Of a stretch of 33,390 nt of DNA, positions 28,985-33,390 are shown piece after piece (position 1 is the first letter of the stretch; every line of letters starts with the position of its first letter). This stretch comes from Planctomycetota bacterium (GTDB lineage: Bacteria; Planctomycetota; SZUA-567; H5-PLA8), in the NCBI GenBank assembly GCA_026184295.1, contig JAHCJK010000051.1, positions 1-33,390 on the forward strand, in the 5' to 3' direction. Below the pieces are notes generated by a model, which was not told where the DNA came from, did not search any database, and saw only the letters and a list, made by a program, of their open reading frames with translations. Both the position numbers and the translations under genes were made by a program.

Positions 28985-31162
28985 TCAGTCGATGCTGATG
29001 CGGTAGCCGTCCTGGCGTTCGGCAAAATACGCGATGGCGATCCAGATCATCGCGGCGAGCGCCTCGCCGACGATCACGCCCAGGAAAAAGCGGCGCGCGT
29101 TGAGGTACTGACGCCGTCCGCCGTAGCGCAGGCAGACCCATTTCAGGCACCAGCCGATCAGGAACGAGAACCACTGATTGTTCAGCGACCACTGGCCCAT
29201 CCACATCACGTAGCCGATCGGGTGCGGCCACCAGAAAAAACGCGTCCGCAGAAACATCATCGTGAACATCCCCGCCATCCCCGCGCCCAGCCAGCCCAGG
29301 CGTCCCCAGTCGCGCCGCGCCACGTCGGGCACTTCGGCCGCGGGGATTTCCTTGCCGTCGCGCCGCGCGGTCTCGACGCGCCGGTCCCAGGATTCGAGCT
29401 TGCTCAGCACGGCCTCGTGGGCCTTGAATTCTCCGTTGGGATACGAACGCCAGGCCCAGTCGGTGTCCTTGAGCCCCCCGGGCGTCGAGTACGCCGTGTG
29501 CATCAGCGCCACGAAGCCGAGCGGGACGGCCAGCGCGATGGCGGCGACGAGGCCCAGCGTCATCGAACGCACGCGCAGGCCGGTGCGCGAGGCGAGGTGC
29601 AGGGCGTTCATCAGGTTCGGCATCGTCAGCACGCGGAAGGAGTCGGCGACCATCACGCGATCGTAGACCGAGAGCAGGAAGTAGTTCTGCGAGCCCATCA
29701 CCGCCGGCGTGGCCACGGTGGAGACGAGCTGCGAGGGGAACTCGTACAACTGCGTGTAAAAGACGCCGCCTTCGCAGAAGACGCGCGTGAAGCCGATCAT
29801 CACCACGCCCAGCAGGATCACGCAGGGCAGCGCGTACAGGATCGAGACGCCGAACCAGCCCAGCCACGCCACTGAGCCCGCCACGCAGCCGATCAGCAGC
29901 ACCCAGAGCACGCGCGGCGAGAAGTCGTCCTGACGCGGCTCGGGGGCTTTGCGCCCCAGCGCTTCCATCAGGGAACCGGTCAGTTCGCCGCGCGCGAGGA
30001 AAAGCCCGGCCAGCACCATGGCGATCAGCGCGCCGACGCCCTGGTCCACGAACATGCCCTGGTGGCCGCCCTTGCCGAAGAAGTAATACCCGTCGTAGCC
30101 GAGGCCGTTTTGAATCACCGCGAACTGCGCGATCTTCATCACGACGAAGAAGAACCAGAGGCTGAACGAGACTTCCAGCGAGAGCAGGAAGGTGAAGCCG
30201 ATGACCGACGGGAAGATCTTCGTGTAGAGCGGGAAGAGGTGCCGCCAGGGCGGTTCGGACATGTATGGATGGATGTTCGGGCGCAGCGGAATTTCGGGGA
30301 TGCGGCTGTTGTAGTCCTGCAGGCCGTTCCAGAGGTGGAGCAGCAGCACGAGCCCGATGCCGATCTGGGCCATGGGGTCCTTGAGGAACGGCGTATGCCG
30401 GCCGCCGTGCAGGCCCGCGGTCAGGTCTTCGGGCAACTGCGCGAGCGGGAAGGGCAGGCGCTCGCGCTCCGACCACTGCCGGCGCAGCAGCAGGCAGAGC
30501 GTGAACATCATCATAAAGAGGAGCGCGAAGGCCACCGACCAGGTGAGGAACGGCCCAAGCCACGCCTGCCAGGGCATCTCGTGCCCCGGCGGCAGCCCCG
30601 AATAGAACCATTCGATCGGACGGGGGCCGTCCACGTTCGCGGGCGGATCGTGGAGCGTCCAGGCGTCCGGCAGGCGCCGGGTGATCAGTTCGGCCCAGTT
30701 GTTCTCGGGCGTCGCGTAGTACTGGCTGCCGGTGATCGTCGCGACCCAGACCGAGAGCAGCCCGGCGCCGGGAATCGCGTTCACCGCCATGCCCATCGCG
30801 TATACGAGCACCATATCCTGGCGCGTCAGGCCCAGCGAGGTGCGGGCGTGCGCGAGCAGCACCGTCACCAGCGCCACCAGGATCGTGACGACGAAGATCG
30901 GGCTGAACGGGAAGAGGCTGTACGAGAGCTTGGTGTTGCGGATCACGTAATCGATGTGCGGGACGGCAAAGCAGAGCGCCGCGACCGTAAGCAGTCCCAG
31001 GGTCCAGCCGCGCCACGTCGGCGAACGAAGTTCCAGGCGTTCGCCGCCCAGCATCAGGTCGAGGTCTTCGTCCTTGAAATACGGGCCGCTCCGCCGCTGG
31101 GAAGGGGCGGCGCCCGGGGGACGCGGGGCGTCCGCCGGCGGGGGTACGTTCGGTTCGCTCAT
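28985..31162 (-). CDS. Large polytopic OPT-like membrane protein (DUF6784/DUF6785-type)
   Basis: The 725-residue product starts at ATG 31162 with AGGGCGG about seven bases upstream. It has a Pro-rich cytoplasmic N-terminus and about 14 hydrophobic helices. A hydrophilic insertion (about 200-235) and a soluble loop (residues about 580-640, rich in Asp/Arg/Glu) interrupt the helices. Motifs such as RERLPFPLAQLP and RFFWWPHPIGYVMW resemble the oligopeptide-transporter (OPT) superfamily, and I associate this architecture with proteins annotated DUF6784/DUF6785 in planctomycetes and related phyla. Substrate is unknown; oligopeptide, metal-chelate and glycan transport are all possible. The two GT2 genes follow closely. 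An antisense frame across much of this gene and the next is an artefact of high GC. Confidence 0.8.
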   Translation of the reverse strand: MSEPNVPPPADAPRPPGAAPSQRRSGPYFKDEDLDLMLGGERLELRSPTWRGWTLGLLTVAALCFAVPHIDYVIRNTKLSYSLFPFSPIFVVTILVALVTVLLAHARTSLGLTRQDMVLVYAMGMAVNAIPGAGLLSVWVATITGSQYYATPENNWAELITRRLPDAWTLHDPPANVDGPRPIEWFYSGLPPGHEMPWQAWLGPFLTWSVAFALLFMMMFTLCLLLRRQWSERERLPFPLAQLPEDLTAGLHGGRHTPFLKDPMAQIGIGLVLLLHLWNGLQDYNSRIPEIPLRPNIHPYMSEPPWRHLFPLYTKIFPSVIGFTFLLSLEVSFSLWFFFVVMKIAQFAVIQNGLGYDGYYFFGKGGHQGMFVDQGVGALIAMVLAGLFLARGELTGSLMEALGRKAPEPRQDDFSPRVLWVLLIGCVAGSVAWLGWFGVSILYALPCVILLGVVMIGFTRVFCEGGVFYTQLYEFPSQLVSTVATPAVMGSQNYFLLSVYDRVMVADSFRVLTMPNLMNALHLASRTGLRVRSMTLGLVAAIALAVPLGFVALMHTAYSTPGGLKDTDWAWRSYPNGEFKAHEAVLSKLESWDRRVETARRDGKEIPAAEVPDVARRDWGRLGWLGAGMAGMFTMMFLRTRFFWWPHPIGYVMWMGQWSLNNQWFSFLIGWCLKWVCLRYGGRRQYLNARRFFLGVIVGEALAAMIWIAIAYFAERQDGYRISID

Positions 31163-31222
31163 GCGCTGACCGCCCTATGGTAGCGCGTTCCGCAGGCAGT
31201 AAAAGCGACGGAGAAAAGGCCT

Positions 31223-31251
31223 TTGAACGCGCCCGGCGCACGGGCCATACT
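31223..31251 (+). promoter_or_regulatory. Candidate promoter of the truncated secreted protein gene
   Basis: TTGAAC (31223-31228, 4/6 match), exactly 17 bp, CATACT (31246-31251, 4/6 match). The predicted start gives a leader of about 38 nt carrying the GAGGAA ribosome-binding site at 31285-31290. Confidence 0.4.
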
Positions 31252-31295
31252 GCGCATCTTTGCCCCCGTCCTTCGCCGAAGATCGAGGAACGACC

Positions 31296-33390
31296 ATGCA
31301 CCTGCATCATCTTCTGGGTCTGTTTTGCGGAGCGCTGCTGCTGCTGAACCTCGCGCAGGCCTGCGCGGCCGACGCGCCGCAGCCGTGGTCCGGCGACCTG
31401 GCCGTGCAGCAGAAGGCGGCGGAAAATGACGGCAAGCCCGTCGTGGTGCTCGTCCGGAACCCGCACGACATCGGTTCGATGGACGCGGGGCACTGGGTGG
31501 CCGAAAGCGCCGAGGTCCGCAAGGCGGCCGAAGGTTTTCACGCCGCGATGCTGTGGAACTTCGAGCCCGAAGCCCGCGCGCTGCCGGGCAAGCCCGACAG
31601 CGGCTTCCTTTTCATGAACGCGAAGGGCCAGTTGATCGCCACCGAGGCCGTGCCCGACCTGCGCGCCGAACTGCCCGCGATCTTCGAAGCGATCGCGAAG
31701 TTCCCGATGCCCGCCGACGACCTGGCCAAGGCCGCCGCCGCCGATCCGAAGGATCTCGCCCGCCTTGCGCGCGCGGTCAAGGTGCTCGCGTCCGTCGGCC
31801 GCGCCGACCACGCGCAGAGCCTGGTCAAGCTTGCGGTTCCGCAGGGCCAGCCGCTGCCGGCCGCGCTCGCCGCCGAGGCCGAAGACCTCGGGTGGCTCGC
31901 CCCGCTGCATTCGGCGCAGCGGCTCGAGACGCTCGCCGACGTCTTCACGAAGTACGTGAAGGCCGAAAAGCCTGAAGCTCGCCCGAGCGCCGACGAACTG
32001 CGCCTGGCGCTGGAAGCCGTCGCCGCGAGCGCGCTGTACGGCACGCTGATCGACGAGACGCTGGTCAAGGAGGCCAAGGCCGCGGGCGAAGGCCTGGCCG
32101 CGCTGGCCAAGAACCCCGCCGACGCGGAAGCCCAACGCACGCTGGCGCTGCGCCTGGAAGGCCTTTCGTCCGCGTCCAAGTCGCGCGCCGAGGAACTGAA
32201 GAAAACCGCCCGCGACCTGCGCCGCGCGGCGGCCAACGGCGGGGACGGACGACCGCTGTCCGCGCAACTGATGGCGCTCTTCGAACGCCAGCAGCCGAAG
32301 GACGAAGCCAAGGTCCGCGAACTGCTCGGCAAGCTGCTTGCCGCGCCGCTGGAAGGCAAGGAAGTGCGCCGGGGCCTCGGCGCGGCCGTCTACGCCGTGC
32401 AGTGGCTGGACCTGGTGGACGAACGCGCCGCGCTGATGAAGCGCGTGGTGAAAGAACTTCCCGCCGGCCGCGTGCCCGCCGACATCTTGCTCGACCTGGC
32501 CGACATGGCCTACGAAGACGGCAAGACCGACGAAGCGCGCGACTGCTGGGACGCCGCGATCAAGGCCGCCGGCGACGGCGAAAGCCCGACGCTCTGGCGG
32601 GCCGCCAAGGCCGCCCGCGCCCTGGCGCTCGGCGACGACAGCCCGCGCAACTCGCGCTGGGCCAAGCGCGAAGTGCTCGACGTCCTGGTGCTGGTGCCCG
32701 ACCTGGAGACCTTCGCGGACGCGGTCGCGCACTGGGACGAGGACCGCTTCTTCCCGGTGCTCTTCCAGGACGACCTGTACGCGCCGAAGTTCGCCGCGGT
32801 CTTTAAGCCTGCCAAAACGGTGCTGCTGCCGTCGGTGAAGAAAGCCGACGCGGTCTTCTCGGCCGCGCAGATTCGCCGCGCGATCCTGGGGAGCTGGACG
32901 GCGAACGGCAAACTGAAGGACCTTCCGGCCGAGCCCAGCGAAGATGCGCTGCGCGCGCGCCGCAAGGATGTCGGAGGCGATCCGCAGGGCGTGGTCTTCG
33001 GCGACGGCAGTTCGGGCGAGACCGCCGGCGCGCTGGCCCTGGCGGCCGGGCGCTTTCAGGGTTTCGAGATTCTGCCGCGCCCGTCGGTCGGCAAGGACGA
33101 ACAGGACCGCCGCCTCGCGCTGCCCAACGACTACCTGAGCCAGGCCGCCGCGTGGGAACTGGCGCGGAGCGTGCGCGACGGTCTGGCGCGCTGGGACCTG
33201 CCGCACGAAAACCGCTGGGCCGCCGTGACCATCGCCGGGGCCTATCCGTTCCGCTACAGCGGCATGGCGTGGGACCGCTGGGGCACCACCTACGCGCTCG
33301 ACGACCTGCTCGGGCGCGGCGAAGACGGCACGCGCCTCGCCGCCGTCGGCCGCCTGCTCGGCGATCACGCGCGCAGTTCCTACCAGGCGA
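31296..33390 (+). CDS. Large secreted protein with thioredoxin-like N-terminus, cut by window end
   Basis: ATG 31296 has GAGGAA five bases upstream; the frame stays open to the last base, so at least 698 residues are present. A signal peptide (core LLGLFCGALLLLNLAQACA) is followed by a thioredoxin-like fold at about 30-115 (DGKPVVVLVRN…GFLFMNAKGQLI). Its CxxC is missing, so it should not be redox-active. Residues about 120-520 are helical and TPR-like (DMAYEDGKTDEARDCWDAAIKAA and similar). From about residue 560 an alpha/beta region follows with strand-like segments GVVFGDGSSGETAGALALAA and AAVTIAGAYPFRY, then TYALDDLL…AVGRLLGD. That last pattern recalls caspase-like (clostripain/gingipain C25) domains, but the catalytic His/Cys would lie beyond the window. 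No plus-strand stop is seen. Confidence 0.75.
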   Translation, partial: MHLHHLLGLFCGALLLLNLAQACAADAPQPWSGDLAVQQKAAENDGKPVVVLVRNPHDIGSMDAGHWVAESAEVRKAAEGFHAAMLWNFEPEARALPGKPDSGFLFMNAKGQLIATEAVPDLRAELPAIFEAIAKFPMPADDLAKAAAADPKDLARLARAVKVLASVGRADHAQSLVKLAVPQGQPLPAALAAEAEDLGWLAPLHSAQRLETLADVFTKYVKAEKPEARPSADELRLALEAVAASALYGTLIDETLVKEAKAAGEGLAALAKNPADAEAQRTLALRLEGLSSASKSRAEELKKTARDLRRAAANGGDGRPLSAQLMALFERQQPKDEAKVRELLGKLLAAPLEGKEVRRGLGAAVYAVQWLDLVDERAALMKRVVKELPAGRVPADILLDLADMAYEDGKTDEARDCWDAAIKAAGDGESPTLWRAAKAARALALGDDSPRNSRWAKREVLDVLVLVPDLETFADAVAHWDEDRFFPVLFQDDLYAPKFAAVFKPAKTVLLPSVKKADAVFSAAQIRRAILGSWTANGKLKDLPAEPSEDALRARRKDVGGDPQGVVFGDGSSGETAGALALAAGRFQGFEILPRPSVGKDEQDRRLALPNDYLSQAAAWELARSVRDGLARWDLPHENRWAAVTIAGAYPFRYSGMAWDRWGTTYALDDLLGRGEDGTRLAAVGRLLGDHARSSYQA

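Noticed and set aside
28947..33368. A very long minus-strand open frame crossing the permease and the last gene
   Set aside because: It is Arg/Ala/Gly-rich with no domain pattern, and lies antisense to genes with clear signal peptide, membrane and ribosome-binding evidence. High GC keeps the antisense frames free of stops.
1..33390. tRNA, rRNA, transposase, phage or toxin-antitoxin genes
   Set aside because: None was recognised by eye on either strand; a covariance-model RNA search would be the decisive check for structured RNAs.

Overview
The window is GC-rich DNA (strong G/C at third codon positions) from a Gram-negative bacterium. Lipoprotein and signal-peptide genes, MurJ and a heptose (HldD/HldE) operon imply an outer membrane with LPS-like glycans. 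Several features fit Planctomycetota: a short HEAT-like module in two secreted proteins, a large OPT-like membrane protein of a type I associate with planctomycetes, many secreted proteins of unknown function, and short or absent mRNA leaders. The phylum call is an inference from gene content, not a measurement.

Layout. 1-1511: end of a membrane-anchored HAMP/PP2C (SpoIIE/RsbU-type) phosphatase. 1584-6702: envelope and regulatory genes of unknown role: a secreted repeat protein, a four-helix membrane protein, a lipoprotein, a single-pass membrane protein and a receiver-like protein. 6724-9248 (minus): a TPR protein followed by a secreted jelly-roll-like protein. 9529-11676: a sigma-factor-like protein fused to a membrane domain, then endonuclease V. 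11677-11924 is an A+T-rich island ahead of a small soluble protein gene. 12408-14366 (minus) is murJ, and 14674-15273 is miaE. Between them lies a striking inverted pair of octamer repeat arrays. 15334-20516: secreted HEAT-like proteins, a nitrilase-family amidohydrolase, a TIM-barrel amidohydrolase and a protein with a duplicated small domain. 20598-23633: hldD-hldE-YcxB-like operon. 23634-31162: radical SAM protein, methyltransferase, GH88-like hydrolase, two GT2 glycosyltransferases and an OPT-like permease. 31296 to the end: a large secreted protein cut by the window edge.

How they fit together. hldD and hldE make ADP-heptose for LPS core. The methyltransferase, GT2 pair, permease and GH88-like enzyme suggest a surface- or storage-glycan locus, although no substrate can be read from sequence. 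Regulation is represented by the PP2C phosphatase, the receiver-like protein and the sigma-like membrane fusion. No rRNA, tRNA, CRISPR array, transposase or phage gene was seen. Genes are tightly packed and several convergent pairs touch or overlap. Three genes have a -10-like hexamer exactly six bases before the ATG and no Shine-Dalgarno sequence, which suggests leaderless transcripts.

The most unusual object is the 14431-14624 repeat: two arrays of about eleven degenerate 8-bp units in opposite orientation, separated by 14 bp, in the murJ/miaE divergent intergenic region.
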